Notes: generated by a model from the letters alone, not told the origin. DNA of 64,000 nt from Rickettsiaceae bacterium (GCA_021323225.1 JAJTCH010000005.1:1-64000), one strand, 5' to 3'; counted from the first letter of the stretch, positions 19,449 through 31,106 are shown. Numbers and translations are program-made.

Positions 19449-20573
19449 ATGACTATAATTTTTCTCTTAATTAGCGCCTTTCTTTTTAACTTCTCTATCG
19501 GCATCAACTCAGTTTCCTTTCCCTTAATTCTCTACGAAAGTCAAGTTCCGCCAGTTTTTATAGGAATAATTCAAGGTGCAGAAATTCTGGCTGGAGTGGC
19601 AATTGCCAAATATTTATATAATCTCAGCCGCAAAATCGGCACATTAAAAATCATGCTGATTTTTGCTATTGCTCAAGCAACTGTGATTTCGATTTTGCCC
19701 CTATATTATAATTTTTGGCTATGGGTTTCTTTAGTCCTGGTTTCAGGCATATCCTGGTTTGGCATTATCACCTTGCGGCAATCTTGGCTTAATATAATTG
19801 TTAGCAATGGCAGGCGTTCAATGGTTCTTGCTATAAATAGTGCCGTGCTTTGCGCTGGTTTTGCTCTTGGCCCGGTATTGGTAAAAATTATTGGGGCAGG
19901 GCAATATCCGGTATTTTTAACTTCATCTTTTTTGATAATAACCAGCTGCATTTTGCTGCTTTTAGCAAAACATGATCAGCCGGTTTTGGAGCCAAGAAAA
20001 GAAAATTATTTGCAAATTATCAAAGACAACAAAAGTGGTTTTTTAGCTAGATTCTTGCTTGATTTTCAAGTGATGGCAGTAGTTTTGTTCACCGTAATTT
20101 ATGGCATTAAAAATAATCTTAGCGCCGAAAGCGCCGGCATTTTAGTCAGCGCTTTTATGCTAATTGGTCTCTTTGATTTTTTGATTGGTCCGCTAATTAA
20201 AAATCATGATTTGCAAAAAGTCATTACTATCGGCTTTCTCGGTAGTTTATTTTCAATCCTGTTTTTGCCTTTTGTTATTCAAAACTATTATCAGGCAGTG
20301 TTGGTCTTTTTAGTTTACGGATGGTTCACCAGTTTGATTTTTATAGCGGTAAGCACCAAGATCAACAGCAATCAAGACAAACAAAATCTAATTCCAATAA
20401 ATTCTGTGTTCCAGGCGGTGGGCAGTTTGGGGGCATTATGCGGAATTTTATTGGTAGGAGTTTTTATGCAAATTTTTGACAAAAATGGTTTTGTAATATT
20501 GATCGCTTTGGCAAATCTTCTCTATCTTATCAGCCTTATCAAATATAAAAAAAGTGAGCCAAATAAATTATAA
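19449..20573 (+). CDS. MFS transporter
   Basis: The 374-residue, very hydrophobic protein has about 10-12 membrane helices, a short charged loop after the second helix (YLYNLSRKIGTLK) like the MFS signature loop, and a larger polar loop near the middle (about 178-200). This is a major facilitator superfamily exporter or permease of unknown substrate. The downstream ABC exporter overlaps it by 20 bases, so the two may be coupled and could export related compounds. Confidence 0.75.
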   Translation: MTIIFLLISAFLFNFSIGINSVSFPLILYESQVPPVFIGIIQGAEILAGVAIAKYLYNLSRKIGTLKIMLIFAIAQATVISILPLYYNFWLWVSLVLVSGISWFGIITLRQSWLNIIVSNGRRSMVLAINSAVLCAGFALGPVLVKIIGAGQYPVFLTSSFLIITSCILLLLAKHDQPVLEPRKENYLQIIKDNKSGFLARFLLDFQVMAVVLFTVIYGIKNNLSAESAGILVSAFMLIGLFDFLIGPLIKNHDLQKVITIGFLGSLFSILFLPFVIQNYYQAVLVFLVYGWFTSLIFIAVSTKINSNQDKQNLIPINSVFQAVGSLGALCGILLVGVFMQIFDKNGFVILIALANLLYLISLIKYKKSEPNKL

Positions 20574-22320
20574 CACCACAATACCTGGCTTTTTTTGGCG
20601 CGCTCTAAAACCTTATTGGGGCTGGCTACTCATCATGATTCAAGCTCCGATTATTGGTGGGTTTTTCGTGCCGGTAAATAACTATGCCCTCAAACTTATT
20701 GTTGATGAAATTTCACAGAATGAAAATTTTGTGATGGCGCAAATTCTCTTTCCGGTAATTTTATTTTGTAGCGCTTCAATCGTACTGGAAATTGCCTGGA
20801 GAATTTCCAATTACGGCGATTACAAATCCCAACCGCAAATTGAATCTGAGATAATCAATCAAGGCTATGAAATGCTTTTAACCCATGATTACAGATTTTT
20901 TCAAAATAACCTGTCGGGCAAAATAGCCAGCAAAATCAATGCTCTGAGAGATTGTTATGTCGGGTTGAGTGACATTATCAGATTTAGGCTTGCCTATCAA
21001 ATTTTGGGAATTTCAATCACTCTCGCTTTGCTTTTCTCGGTTCACTACAAACTGGCCTGGGGCGTTAGCTTGTGGCTAATCATCTTTATGCCGGCAATGT
21101 TTTTTGCCAAAAAGAAAGGCTTGGTTTATTCCGAGAATTCCACTTTAGAAAAACAAAAAATTACTGGCTTGATTAATGATAGCATCAGCAATATCAGCAG
21201 TGTTTTGCTTTTTGGTGCGAGAAGGTTTGAGAAAAATTTACTAAGAAAAGCTAACGAAAATTTTATAAAGTCAGAAAAAAGAAGACTGAAATTCATGTTC
21301 ATAAATCATCTGATAATGGGCTTTATTTATTCTGCTTTGTCAATTTCAGTTTTGTTTTTGCTGATTGATTTGAAATCTAAAAATTTAATTTCAACCGGCG
21401 ATTTTGTGATGGTGATGGGCTTGATGTTTTTCCTGATTGAAACCACCTGGGGCTTGCTCAATGAGCTGGATAATCTGATTGCCGAATATGGAAAATTGAA
21501 AGAATCTTTTTCGATCTTTAAACAAAATAACCAGCTTTCTGATAGACCAAATGCTATAGATTTGGTGATTAAAAATCCGGTTATCGAATTTAAAAATTTA
21601 AGTTTCAGTCACGGCAATAATAAAATTTTTAACGATTTTAATTTGTCTATCAAAGCCGGAGAAAAGATTGGCCTGGTTGGCCATAGCGGCGCTGGTAAAT
21701 CAACCTTGATCAATCTTTTGCTAAAAGTTTTTTCTCCCGACAAAGGAGAAATTTTAATCGATGGCAAAAATATTGCCTATGCAACTTTTGATAGTGTTAG
21801 AAACAGCATCGCCATGATTCCGCAAGATCCGATGCTTTTTCACAGAACTATTTTTGAAAATATTTCCTATCCAAATCAAGAAGGTGAAATTGAAAAACAA
21901 GTTATCGAAGCTAGCAAAAAAGCCTGTATTCATGATTTTATAACTACCTTGCCAAATGGTTATGAAACTTTTGTTGGAGAAAGAGGGGTTAAGTTATCGG
22001 GAGGACAAAGACAGAGAATTGCAATTGCACGGGCAATTTTTAAAAACGCACCGATTTTAATTTTGGATGAAGCAACTTCCAGCCTGGATTCTGAAACCGA
22101 AAGCCAAATTCAAAAATCCATAAACACAATGTTGGAAAGCGAAAAAGCAACGGTAATTGCTATCGCCCATCGCCTTTCAACTATAAAACATATGGATCGA
22201 ATTGTGGTGATGGATAAAGGCGTGGTAATTGAAAGTGGAAATTTTGGAGAGTTAATCGCCAAAGAAAATGGTAGATTCAGAGAGATGTGGCAACATCAGG
22301 CTGAGGGGATATTGGTGTAA
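20554..22320 (+). CDS. ABC exporter, fused membrane and ATPase domains (MsbA-like)
   Basis: 588 residues starting at a GTG that overlaps the MFS gene. An N-terminal membrane domain with about six helices (20-320) is followed by an ATPase domain with Walker A GHSGAGKSTL (about 370), Q-loop MIPQDP, signature LSGGQRQR, Walker B ILILDEATSSLD and H-loop AHRLS. This is a half-transporter that works as a dimer. The family exports lipids, peptides or drugs, and the substrate cannot be deduced. An ATG start is not available nearby. Confidence 0.88.
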   Translation: MSQINYNTTIPGFFWRALKPYWGWLLIMIQAPIIGGFFVPVNNYALKLIVDEISQNENFVMAQILFPVILFCSASIVLEIAWRISNYGDYKSQPQIESEIINQGYEMLLTHDYRFFQNNLSGKIASKINALRDCYVGLSDIIRFRLAYQILGISITLALLFSVHYKLAWGVSLWLIIFMPAMFFAKKKGLVYSENSTLEKQKITGLINDSISNISSVLLFGARRFEKNLLRKANENFIKSEKRRLKFMFINHLIMGFIYSALSISVLFLLIDLKSKNLISTGDFVMVMGLMFFLIETTWGLLNELDNLIAEYGKLKESFSIFKQNNQLSDRPNAIDLVIKNPVIEFKNLSFSHGNNKIFNDFNLSIKAGEKIGLVGHSGAGKSTLINLLLKVFSPDKGEILIDGKNIAYATFDSVRNSIAMIPQDPMLFHRTIFENISYPNQEGEIEKQVIEASKKACIHDFITTLPNGYETFVGERGVKLSGGQRQRIAIARAIFKNAPILILDEATSSLDSETESQIQKSINTMLESEKATVIAIAHRLSTIKHMDRIVVMDKGVVIESGNFGELIAKENGRFREMWQHQAEGILV

Positions 22321-22323
22321 ATA

Positions 22324-22357
22324 TAGTGTTCTTCATGATTTGTTGCGAAGAACACTA
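22324..22357. terminator. Bidirectional hairpin between convergent genes
   Basis: Perfect 11-bp inverted repeat TAGTGTTCTTC ... GAAGAACACTA with a 12-base loop, between the ABC exporter and ggt. No T-run follows on either strand, so termination is likely but not certain. Confidence 0.6.
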
Positions 22358-22367
22358 GAGTTAAAAA

Positions 22368-24158
22368 CTATTCTCCAATCGCAACTCCACCTCTTCTAGG
22401 ATCGGCACCACCTTCAAGACCATTTGGTTTGATAGTGATTGCATGAATGCCGCTGACTAGATCAGAAATTTTAACTTTATGACCCATATCTTCCAGCTTT
22501 GACTGGAGCTTCTCTAGGTCAGTTCTTTTTTCTAACTCAATCTCATCATTTAGCACTACAAAATTAGGCAGAGAAATTGCTTTTTGAATATCCAAACCCC
22601 AATCTAAATGGGCAATGATTGTTTTTAAAACAAACTGGATAATTCTAGGGCCGCCTGGAGAGCCGACAACCATGATCAAATTGTCATTTTCATCAAAAAC
22701 AAAAGTCGGACTCATGGAGCTTCTTGGCTGTTTTCCTGGCTCTAGACGGTTGGCAACTGGTTTGCCGTCAATTTCTGGCGCGAAAGAAAAATCAGTTAAT
22801 TGGTTGTTAAGCATAAAGCCGTCAACATTCAAAACTGAGCCGAAATAATATTCAATTGAACTGGTCATAGCGATGGCATTGCCTTCAGCATCAACAATTG
22901 AAATATGAGTAGTACTTGGTAGCTCAACTGCCTTTCTATCAATTACATAGCCAGTCTTAACTTCGGCAAATTCTCCAGCTTTAGCTTTTGACATTGCTTT
23001 GCGCATGTCAATTAACTCGCTTCTGCTTTTTAAATATTCCTTATCCAGCATTTGTTCAACCGGAACATTGGCGATATCAGCGACATATTTATTGCGGTCG
23101 GCATAGCCCAATCTGGTTGCTTCAGCAATTAGGTGAATTGCTTCAACTGAAGAAGGTTGCAATTTTGACAAATCAAAATTTTCCAAAATGCCCAATATTT
23201 GCAACATGGCAATACCGCCAGAGCTTGGCAGAGGCATAGAGCAGACTTTATATTTAACGCGATAATTGGCGCAAATTAGCTCACCTTCTTTGATTTTGTA
23301 ATTCTTCAAATCGGTCAAAGATAAATAGCCGGGATTGGTTGGAGAATTTTTAACGGCATCGACAATATCTTCTGCAATTTTTCCTTCATAAAATGGTTTG
23401 ATGCCGCTTTTAGCAATTGTGGAAAAAGTTTTGGCAAGGGCAGGGTTGGTGATGATTGTGCCTAGGTCTTTTGGAGTTCCGTCTTCTTTTAAATAAAGCT
23501 TGGCGAAGCTTTCAGAATCTTTCAAATTGGCAACATTTTTGGCAATAGTTTGAATTCTTTCATCCATCGGAAAGCCACGTTTAGCAACCATAATTGCCGG
23601 CTCAAAAACTTCTTCCCATTTCAATTTGCCATATTTTTCATGAACTTCTTTTAGGAGCTTTAGAAGGCCGGGAGTGCCAACTGACAAACCGCCTTTGACA
23701 ACATCATTAAAAGTTCTTGGTTGACCTTTTTCATCTAAAAATATTTTATCATTAGCAGCTGCTGGCGCGGTTTCGCGGCCGTTAAAATAATGGGTAGTTT
23801 TGGTTTTGGCGTCATAATAAAGCAAAAATGCGCCACCGCCAATACCGGAAGATTGTGGTTCAACCACATTTAAAACCATTTGCGAAGCAATCGCTGCATC
23901 AATTGCATTGCCACCTTTTTCTAAAATCTCTTTTCCAACTTGACTTGCCATTTCATGCGAAGTGGAGATCAAATATTTTTTAGCGGAAACGGTTTTTAAA
24001 TCTCTGAAATAAGAAAATGGCTCGCCACTCCAGACATCATTATTGGCAACAGGTTGTGAGCGGAATTTTTTGAAATCAATGGATTCATAACAAAGCCAGC
24101 CGATTAGAACAACAATAAACAAAATAAGCGAAGAAATTTTGGTTTGGTTCTTGGTCAT
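22368..24158 (-). CDS. ggt: Gamma-glutamyltranspeptidase
   Basis: Periplasmic enzyme that cleaves the gamma-glutamyl bond of glutathione. The 596-residue precursor has an N-terminal membrane anchor or uncleaved signal (about 8-25), the large-subunit motif PQSSGIGGGAFLLYY, the self-processing site LPSTTHISIVD (nucleophile T416) and the small-subunit motif VVGSPGGPRI. All the usual elements are present and the length is normal. With gshA at the far end of the window, both synthesis and breakdown of glutathione are encoded. It is divergent from virB3. Confidence 0.95.
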   Translation of the reverse strand: MTKNQTKISSLILFIVVLIGWLCYESIDFKKFRSQPVANNDVWSGEPFSYFRDLKTVSAKKYLISTSHEMASQVGKEILEKGGNAIDAAIASQMVLNVVEPQSSGIGGGAFLLYYDAKTKTTHYFNGRETAPAAANDKIFLDEKGQPRTFNDVVKGGLSVGTPGLLKLLKEVHEKYGKLKWEEVFEPAIMVAKRGFPMDERIQTIAKNVANLKDSESFAKLYLKEDGTPKDLGTIITNPALAKTFSTIAKSGIKPFYEGKIAEDIVDAVKNSPTNPGYLSLTDLKNYKIKEGELICANYRVKYKVCSMPLPSSGGIAMLQILGILENFDLSKLQPSSVEAIHLIAEATRLGYADRNKYVADIANVPVEQMLDKEYLKSRSELIDMRKAMSKAKAGEFAEVKTGYVIDRKAVELPSTTHISIVDAEGNAIAMTSSIEYYFGSVLNVDGFMLNNQLTDFSFAPEIDGKPVANRLEPGKQPRSSMSPTFVFDENDNLIMVVGSPGGPRIIQFVLKTIIAHLDWGLDIQKAISLPNFVVLNDEIELEKRTDLEKLQSKLEDMGHKVKISDLVSGIHAITIKPNGLEGGADPRRGGVAIGE

Positions 24159-24174
24159 AAATTTGAGTTTGGGG

Positions 24175-24204
24175 TTGACTTCATTGGGGAGGGCAGTTTA
24201 TATT
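24175..24204 (+). promoter_or_regulatory. Candidate virB3 promoter
   Basis: TTGACT at 24175-24180, an 18-base spacer and TATATT at 24199-24204, followed by TTGCCCCATTTC. The -10 box lies inside a small inverted repeat (GGGCA...TGCCC, 24191-24210), which could be an operator. About 50 bases precede the virB3 ATG. Confidence 0.55.
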
Positions 24205-24253
24205 TTGCCCCATTTCATTTGTCAATCTTTAGGCCTTTAATCTCACAATTATT

Positions 24254-24550
24254 ATGTCCGGCAGAGTTGGTACCGATCCATTATTTTTAGGCCTTACCCG
24301 TCCCCCAATGCTTTTTGGCGTGAGCTATACTTTGGCAACACTAAATTTGATGATTTCCTTGATGGCCTTTGTTATTACTTCCAGCTTTTTTTATCTTTTA
24401 GTGATCTTGCCAACAGTTCACGGCGCCTTCTGGTTGCTATGTCTGAAAGAGCCAAGAGCTATGGAATTGTTTTTAGTGCGCAATTCAAAGTGCCGAATTT
24501 GTAGAAACCGTATGTATCACGGTGGCACTAACTCCTACGATGTCTATTAA
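24254..24550 (+). CDS. virB3: Type IV secretion system protein VirB3
   Basis: The 98-residue inner membrane protein opens with DPLFLGLTRPPMLFGVSY, the family hallmark, followed by one long hydrophobic region of two membrane segments (about 25-65) and a basic, Cys-containing tail (CRICRNRMYH). VirB3 works with the VirB4 ATPase at the base of the secretion channel. Here it is 26 kb from virB4 and is followed by aspS, although in many Rickettsiales virB3 directly precedes virB4. Confidence 0.93.
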   Translation: MSGRVGTDPLFLGLTRPPMLFGVSYTLATLNLMISLMAFVITSSFFYLLVILPTVHGAFWLLCLKEPRAMELFLVRNSKCRICRNRMYHGGTNSYDVY

Positions 24551-24575
24551 ACTCCTTTAATTTAGCCAATTTGTA

Positions 24576-26369
24576 ATGCAGAAATATCGCACCCATAATT
24601 GTGGGGAATTAAGCCAGTCCAATATCAATCAGGAAGTTAAATTATCCGGATGGGTTCATTCTAAGAGAGATCATGGAAGTTTGATTTTTATTGATCTGCG
24701 TGATCATTATGGAATTACTCAATGTGTGATTGATAGTGCTAATACTAAGTTGGATCTAGATCAAATTGCTGCCATTAAGCTTGAGTCGGTGATTACAGTA
24801 TCTGGTGTTGTTATTGCCCGCTCTAGTGAAGCAGTAAATCCAAATATCAAAACCGGTGCTATTGAAGTTAAAATCAGCCAACTCGCTATTGAATCTCTAG
24901 CTGAACAAATTCCATTTCAAATTAATGACAAAGGCGAAAATTATCCTGAGGAACTACGCCTCAAATATCGCTTTTTAGATTTAAGAAGAGAAAAAACTCA
25001 TCAAAATATAATTCTTAGAAGCCAGGTAATTAGCTTTATTAGAGCTGAAATGGCTAAAATGAATTTCTTGGAAATTCAAACTCCGATTCTAACCGCTTCT
25101 TCTCCAGAAGGTGCGCGTGATTATTTGGTTCCTGCTCGTTTGCATCCTGGAAAATTTTATGCTTTGCCGCAAGCTCCTCAGCAATTCAAACAACTTTTAA
25201 TGGTTTCCGGTTTTGACCGCTATTTCCAAATTGCTCCTTGTTTTAGAGATGAAGATTTGCGCGCTGATAGATCGCCGGAATTTTATCAGTTGGATATGGA
25301 AATGTCTTTTGCTACGCAAGAAGATGTGTTTGGCGTTGTTGAGCCTTTAATGAAAAATGTTTTTGAAAAATTTGGCTGCAAAAAAGTTTCAACCGAAAAT
25401 TTCCCTCATATCACTTATAAAGATGCGCTTTTGAAATATGGAATTGATAAACCTGATCTGCGCAATCCAATTTCAATCACTGATGCTACCAATATTTTTG
25501 TTGGTTCCGGCTTTTCAATTTTCACTAACGCTATTGCTGCCGGATCAATTATCCGCGCAATTCCGGCTCCGAAATGCGCAGCTCAAGCAAGATCATTTTT
25601 TGATAAAACAATTGAATTTGCACAAAGCAATGGCGCTAAAGGTTTGGCCTATATTATTTTTGATGAAACCGGTGAAGCTAAAGGCCCAATCGCTAAATTC
25701 TTAAGTGCAGAAAAATTAGCGGAATTAAAATCAATCGCCGCTTTAAATAATGGTGATGCAGTATTTTTCTCCTGTGGAAAAGAAAAAGAAGCCGCCAGAA
25801 TTGCTGGTTTGGTGCGTATCAAGCTAGGTCAAGATCTTGGAATTATCGAAGAGGGAATTTACAAATTCTGCTGGATTACTGATTTTCCAATGTATGAACA
25901 AGATGAACAAACCGGCAAAATCGAATTTTCCCACAATCCGTTTTCAATGCCGCAAGGTGGTTTAGAAGCTTTGAATTCGCAAGATCCGCTAACTATCAAA
26001 GCATTCCAATATGACGTAGTTTGTAACGGAGTTGAGCTTTCAAGTGGCGCGATTAGAAATCATAAACCGGAAATCATGTATCGTGCTTTTGAATTGGCTG
26101 GTTATGGTAAAGAGGTGGTAGAAAAACAATTTGGCGCAATGTTAAACGCCTTTAAATATGGCGCTCCACCACATGGTGGTATTGCTCCAGGGATTGACCG
26201 TATCATCATGCTTTTAGCGGATGAGCCAAATATCCGTGAAATCATCCCATTCCCAATGAATGGCAAGGCGCAAGATTTGATGATGAATGCTCCGGCAAAT
26301 GTTTCTGAAAGACAGCTAAAAGAATTGAATGTGGAATTAAGCAGAAAAGCGAAGGAGAATTTGAGCTAG
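24576..26369 (+). CDS. aspS: Aspartate-tRNA ligase
   Basis: Class II synthetase of bacterial type, 597 residues. An N-terminal OB-fold anticodon-binding domain (about 15-110) is followed by motif 1, motif 2 ([18 protein letters not shown]), a bacterial GAD insertion (about 280-410) and motif 3 ([12 protein letters not shown]). Many alphaproteobacteria use such an enzyme in non-discriminating form together with GatCAB. This cannot be settled from the sequence by eye. It follows virB3 by 25 bases, so it may share the virB3 promoter. Confidence 0.96.
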   Translation: MQKYRTHNCGELSQSNINQEVKLSGWVHSKRDHGSLIFIDLRDHYGITQCVIDSANTKLDLDQIAAIKLESVITVSGVVIARSSEAVNPNIKTGAIEVKISQLAIESLAEQIPFQINDKGENYPEELRLKYRFLDLRREKTHQNIILRSQVISFIRAEMAKMNFLEIQTPILTASSPEGARDYLVPARLHPGKFYALPQAPQQFKQLLMVSGFDRYFQIAPCFRDEDLRADRSPEFYQLDMEMSFATQEDVFGVVEPLMKNVFEKFGCKKVSTENFPHITYKDALLKYGIDKPDLRNPISITDATNIFVGSGFSIFTNAIAAGSIIRAIPAPKCAAQARSFFDKTIEFAQSNGAKGLAYIIFDETGEAKGPIAKFLSAEKLAELKSIAALNNGDAVFFSCGKEKEAARIAGLVRIKLGQDLGIIEEGIYKFCWITDFPMYEQDEQTGKIEFSHNPFSMPQGGLEALNSQDPLTIKAFQYDVVCNGVELSSGAIRNHKPEIMYRAFELAGYGKEVVEKQFGAMLNAFKYGAPPHGGIAPGIDRIIMLLADEPNIREIIPFPMNGKAQDLMMNAPANVSERQLKELNVELSRKAKENLS

Positions 26370-26372
26370 ATT

Positions 26373-26449
26373 TGGTACGCCCTAGACGATTCGAACGTCT
26401 GACCTACAGCTTAGAAGGCTGTTGCTCTATCCAGCTGAGCTAAGGGCGC
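26373..26449 (-). tRNA. tRNA-Arg (anticodon TCT)
   Basis: Cloverleaf on the reverse strand: acceptor GCGCCCT/AGGGCGT, D-arm GCTC/GAGC, anticodon stem ACAGC/GCTGT with loop CTTCTAA (anticodon TCT), variable loop AGGTC and T-arm AGACG-TTCGAAT-CGTCT. Discriminator A, CCA encoded at 26373-26375. Confidence 0.96.
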
Positions 26450-26477
26450 AAAATAAATTCTGGAAAAAGAGGGGCGA

Positions 26478-26506
26478 ATTTAATACCAGGAAGTAGGAAA
26501 AATCAA
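26478..26506 (-). promoter_or_regulatory. Candidate tRNA-Arg promoter
   Basis: On the reverse strand TTGATT (26506-26501), a 17-base spacer and TTAAAT (26483-26478), directly followed by TCGCCCCTC. It lies about 30 bases from the tRNA 5' end. The layout matches the rRNA and tRNA-Tyr promoters. Confidence 0.6.
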
Positions 26507-26584
26507 GATAAGAAATGATTTTCCTAATTAAAACGATTATAAATTTTACAAAATTCATTAATTACCAAATTAATCACCAGTTAT

Positions 26585-28120
26585 ATGCCATCATTAAATG
26601 TCATCAAATTAGCCTCAAAAAGAGAAGAAGCCAGAATGGGCGGTGGCCAAAAGAGAATTGATGTTCAGCATTCTAAGGGAAAACTAACCGCAAGAGAAAG
26701 AGTTGAAGTTTTGCTCGATACCGATTCTTTCGAAGAATATGGTTTATATGTTGAGCATCGCTGCAATGATTTTGGCATGGGTGATAAAAAACATCCGGGT
26801 GATGGTGTGGTAACGGGGCAGGGCACAATTAACGGCCGGGTCGTCTTTGTTTATAGCCAAGATTTTACCGTTATGGGCGGCTCTTTGGGTGAAGCCCACG
26901 CCAAAAAGATCTGTGATATAATGGATAAAGCCATGCAAATTGGTGCTCCGGTTATTGGCATTAATGATTCCGGTGGGGCAAGAATTCAAGAAGGTGTTGA
27001 TTCACTTGGCGGATTTGGAGAAATTTTTCAGCGCAATGTTGATGCAAGCGGTGTGATCCCGCAAATTTCAGTAATCATGGGGCCTTGCGCTGGTGGTTCG
27101 GTTTATTCACCGGCTTTAACTGATTTTACCGTGATGGTAGAAAATTCATCTTACATGTTTGTGACTGGTCCAGATGTTGTCAAAACAGTCACTCATGAAA
27201 ATGTTACTCAGGAAGAATTGGGTGGGGCAAAAGTTCATGCCACCAAAAGCGGTGTTGCTCACTTAACTTTTAAAAATGATGTTGATGCGCTTTTGCAAGT
27301 TAGACGATTGGTAAATTTCTTGCCGCTTTCCAATAAAACTGGCGTTCCAAAAATTCCTACTGAAGATAAATTTGACCGGGTTGATATTTCTCTCAACACT
27401 TTAGTTCCTGAAAATTCCAATCAACCATATGACATGGGCGAGTTGGTAGAAAAAATTGTTGATGAAAGTGATTTCTTTGAAATCCAGCCGAATTATGCCT
27501 CAAATGTCATAGTTGGATTTGGTAGAATGGAAGGTGAAACTGTTGGTATTGTTGCTAATCAACCTATGCATTTGGCTGGTTGTTTGAATATTGAAGCTTC
27601 AGAAAAAGCTGCAAGATTCATTCGTTTTTGCGATGCTTTTAACATTCCTTTATTAACTTTTGTCGATGTTCCAGGCTTTTTGCCGGGCACCGATCAAGAA
27701 CATAACGGCATTATCAGGCATGGCGCCAAACTGCTTTATGCTTATGCTGAAGCAACGGTTCCTAAAATTACCGTTATTGCCAGAAAAGCCTATGGTGGTG
27801 CTTATATTGTGATGAACTCAAAACATTTGAGGGGAGATGTGAACTATGCTTGGGCCAATGCCGAGATTGCCGTAATGGGGCCGGAAGGTGCAGTGGAAAT
27901 TATCTTTAGGGAAGATATGGCCGATCCAGAAAGAAGAAAAAAGAGAATTGATGAATATCGTGAAAAATTTGCCTCACCTTTTGTGGCAGCATCTCGCGGC
28001 TTTATTGATGAGGTAATTCGTCCGCAAAATACCAGGAAAAGAATTTGCAGATCTTTGCAAATTTTGAAAAGCAAGAAGGTAGAAAAACCTTGGAAAAAGC
28101 ATGATAACTTACCTCTATAA
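26585..28120 (+). CDS. pccB: Propionyl-CoA carboxylase beta chain (acyl-CoA carboxyltransferase)
   Basis: Carboxyltransferase subunit that moves CO2 from carboxybiotin to propionyl-CoA to form methylmalonyl-CoA. The 511 residues have both crotonase-like halves, with [19 protein letters not shown] (N-half), the oxyanion region [11 protein letters not shown], and [29 protein letters not shown] with [11 protein letters not shown] (C-half). The biotin-carrying alpha chain is not in the window. BirA would charge that partner. It converges on fixH with only 1 base between them. Confidence 0.93.
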   Translation: MPSLNVIKLASKREEARMGGGQKRIDVQHSKGKLTARERVEVLLDTDSFEEYGLYVEHRCNDFGMGDKKHPGDGVVTGQGTINGRVVFVYSQDFTVMGGSLGEAHAKKICDIMDKAMQIGAPVIGINDSGGARIQEGVDSLGGFGEIFQRNVDASGVIPQISVIMGPCAGGSVYSPALTDFTVMVENSSYMFVTGPDVVKTVTHENVTQEELGGAKVHATKSGVAHLTFKNDVDALLQVRRLVNFLPLSNKTGVPKIPTEDKFDRVDISLNTLVPENSNQPYDMGELVEKIVDESDFFEIQPNYASNVIVGFGRMEGETVGIVANQPMHLAGCLNIEASEKAARFIRFCDAFNIPLLTFVDVPGFLPGTDQEHNGIIRHGAKLLYAYAEATVPKITVIARKAYGGAYIVMNSKHLRGDVNYAWANAEIAVMGPEGAVEIIFREDMADPERRKKRIDEYREKFASPFVAASRGFIDEVIRPQNTRKRICRSLQILKSKKVEKPWKKHDNLPL

Positions 28121-28121
28121 G

Positions 28122-28616
28122 TTACCTGACAACGATTCTTTTTACTTGCTGATAAATATCGCCATTTTTCTTGGCAATAATTTCCAAATCCCATTGTCCG
28201 ATTAAAGGAAATTCAATGGCAGATTTATAGCTGGAAGTTGCAGGATCAAATTTTAAAGGCAAAGAAAAATCTGCCCCTTCCTGAACTGGTCGTCTGATTT
28301 TAGCTGTCACAATTGCATCAGTAATTCTCTCATGGTTTTTATCCAGTAAATCAACCTGCAAAGTTCCGGCTTTATTTTTTGTTGGCTGATATTTGATTTG
28401 TAAATCCCATCCTAAATTTTCCTGATTTTTTACCGCTTCTATAGATTGGTTATATTTCAATCCTTTTTGATATCCATCTTCAGTATAAACTCCGCGCCAA
28501 GTCTTCTCTGCAATGGTTATGTAGATTATGTCAACGATAATGAAAGTGGAGAAGAAGATCGCAAAAAACCAGGGGATTGCTTTATAATTTTGCGGTTTTT
28601 TCTGCGGCTCTTTCAT
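28122..28616 (-). CDS. FixH-like protein (cbb3 oxidase maturation)
   Basis: The 164-residue protein has a single N-terminal membrane segment (about 14-34), the motif YTEDGYQKGLKYNQ and an extracytoplasmic beta-rich domain ending in GQWDLEIIAKKNGDIYQQ. This layout fits FixH/CcoH, a small membrane protein required for cbb3-type cytochrome oxidase assembly. No cco genes are in the window. Its first 35 bases overlap the end of rnpA, so it is probably co-transcribed with rpmH-rnpA. Confidence 0.8.
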   Translation of the reverse strand: MKEPQKKPQNYKAIPWFFAIFFSTFIIVDIIYITIAEKTWRGVYTEDGYQKGLKYNQSIEAVKNQENLGWDLQIKYQPTKNKAGTLQVDLLDKNHERITDAIVTAKIRRPVQEGADFSLPLKFDPATSSYKSAIEFPLIGQWDLEIIAKKNGDIYQQVKRIVVR

Positions 28617-28995
28617 TTTCTTTGATCAAACGTTTGATGTGTTTTAGACAAAATTTTAGATCATCATAGATTTTTTCAAAATCGCAATTTGCTGCTTCTG
28701 TCTTAGCGATAATGACATAGTCGAAATAACTTTCAGTTAGGTTTTCTTTGTATAATCTTAAAAAAATATCGCGATATCTTCTCTTGATTTTATTTCTAAC
28801 TACTGCAATGCCAACTTTTTTGCTAACGGTTAGGCCAAAGCGGCAAAAATCATCAATTTTTTTAGTGTGAGGATTGATTAAATATTTTGAATTGGTCTTA
28901 CCAGCCAGGACTAGAGAAGTTTTGGAATGAAAGCGGATAGTGCTTTTTGAAAGGGCGGTAAAATCTGCCCTTTTTTTTATGGAAATTGGGTGCAT
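28582..28995 (-). CDS. rnpA: Ribonuclease P protein component
   Basis: Protein subunit of RNase P, which trims tRNA 5' leaders. The 137 residues are basic, with the N-terminal IKKRADFTAL, the central FGLTVSKKVGIAVVRNKIKRRYRDIFR-like RNR motif, and DYVIIAKTEA. It follows rpmH by 36 bases in the conserved rpmH-rnpA order. The 3' end overlaps the FixH-like gene by 35 bases in another frame. Confidence 0.94.
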   Translation of the reverse strand: MHPISIKKRADFTALSKSTIRFHSKTSLVLAGKTNSKYLINPHTKKIDDFCRFGLTVSKKVGIAVVRNKIKRRYRDIFLRLYKENLTESYFDYVIIAKTEAANCDFEKIYDDLKFCLKHIKRLIKENERAAEKTAKL

Positions 28996-29031
28996 GCCAA
29001 TATTTATTAATTGGCGGATGGTTTTAAGAAA

Positions 29032-29166
29032 TTAGACAGTAAGAGATGCTCTGCCTTTTGCTCTTCTATTGCTAAGAACAGTTCTGCCGCCGGGGGTTTT
29101 CATTCTTAATCTGAAGCCGTGTCTTCTTTTGCGCACTAATTTGCTTGGTTGCCAGGTTCTTTTCAT
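29032..29166 (-). CDS. rpmH: 50S ribosomal protein L34
   Basis: The 44-residue protein is easily missed because of its size. It begins [18 protein letters not shown] and continues through [18 protein letters not shown], the near-invariant L34 pattern, and is followed by rnpA in the usual order. About 200 bases without a gene separate it from atpD. I see no clear promoter there. Confidence 0.97.
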   Translation of the reverse strand: MKRTWQPSKLVRKRRHGFRLRMKTPGGRTVLSNRRAKGRASLTV

Positions 29167-29347
29167 AAACTTGATGCTTGGAAATTATTGATTAGCTTTC
29201 TTTAGAGTCCGTCTAGGATCTTAATGAGGTGAGGCATTCTAGATATAGAATTTACAATAGCAATATTTTTCTTGAATTGTAAGGCTTGCTTCTCTAAACT
29301 GCGGCGCTTCTTTGTCTAAGGGCAAAATCAGGTGAATACAAATATAA

Positions 29348-30793
<1,446 letters not shown>

Positions 30794-30794
30794 C

Positions 30795-31046
30795 ATGACT
30801 CAAGATTTGCTAGTCGAAATCATATCTCCGGTTGGCTATTTGCTAAATGAAAATTGCCATCTAGTAACTATTCCCGCTGCTAACGGTGAAATGGGCGTTA
30901 TGGCAAATCATGAAGCAGTTTTAACCAGCTTGACTGAAGGCAAAATCGCTGTTCTTGACGACAAAAACAATATCTTGAAGGAATTTCCGGTTAAAGGCGG
31001 TTTTGCCAAAACTTCTGGCAATAAGCTTATTATATTAGTTGATTAG
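30795..31046 (+). CDS. atpC: F0F1 ATP synthase subunit epsilon, short form
   Basis: 83 residues covering only the N-terminal beta-sandwich (LVEIISPVGYLLNENCHLVTIPAANGEMGVMANHEAVLTSL...). The C-terminal helical hairpin that in E. coli (about 139 residues) acts as a regulatory brake is missing. The frame closes cleanly with TAG and nothing in the next 60 bases looks like lost sequence. It starts 1 base after the atpD stop. Confidence 0.9.
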   Translation: MTQDLLVEIISPVGYLLNENCHLVTIPAANGEMGVMANHEAVLTSLTEGKIAVLDDKNNILKEFPVKGGFAKTSGNKLIILVD

Positions 31047-31106
31047 CCTGTTTAGTTACAAAAACTACTAAATTAACTTTCTGTAAATTACGGTAAGGGA
31101 ATTGTA

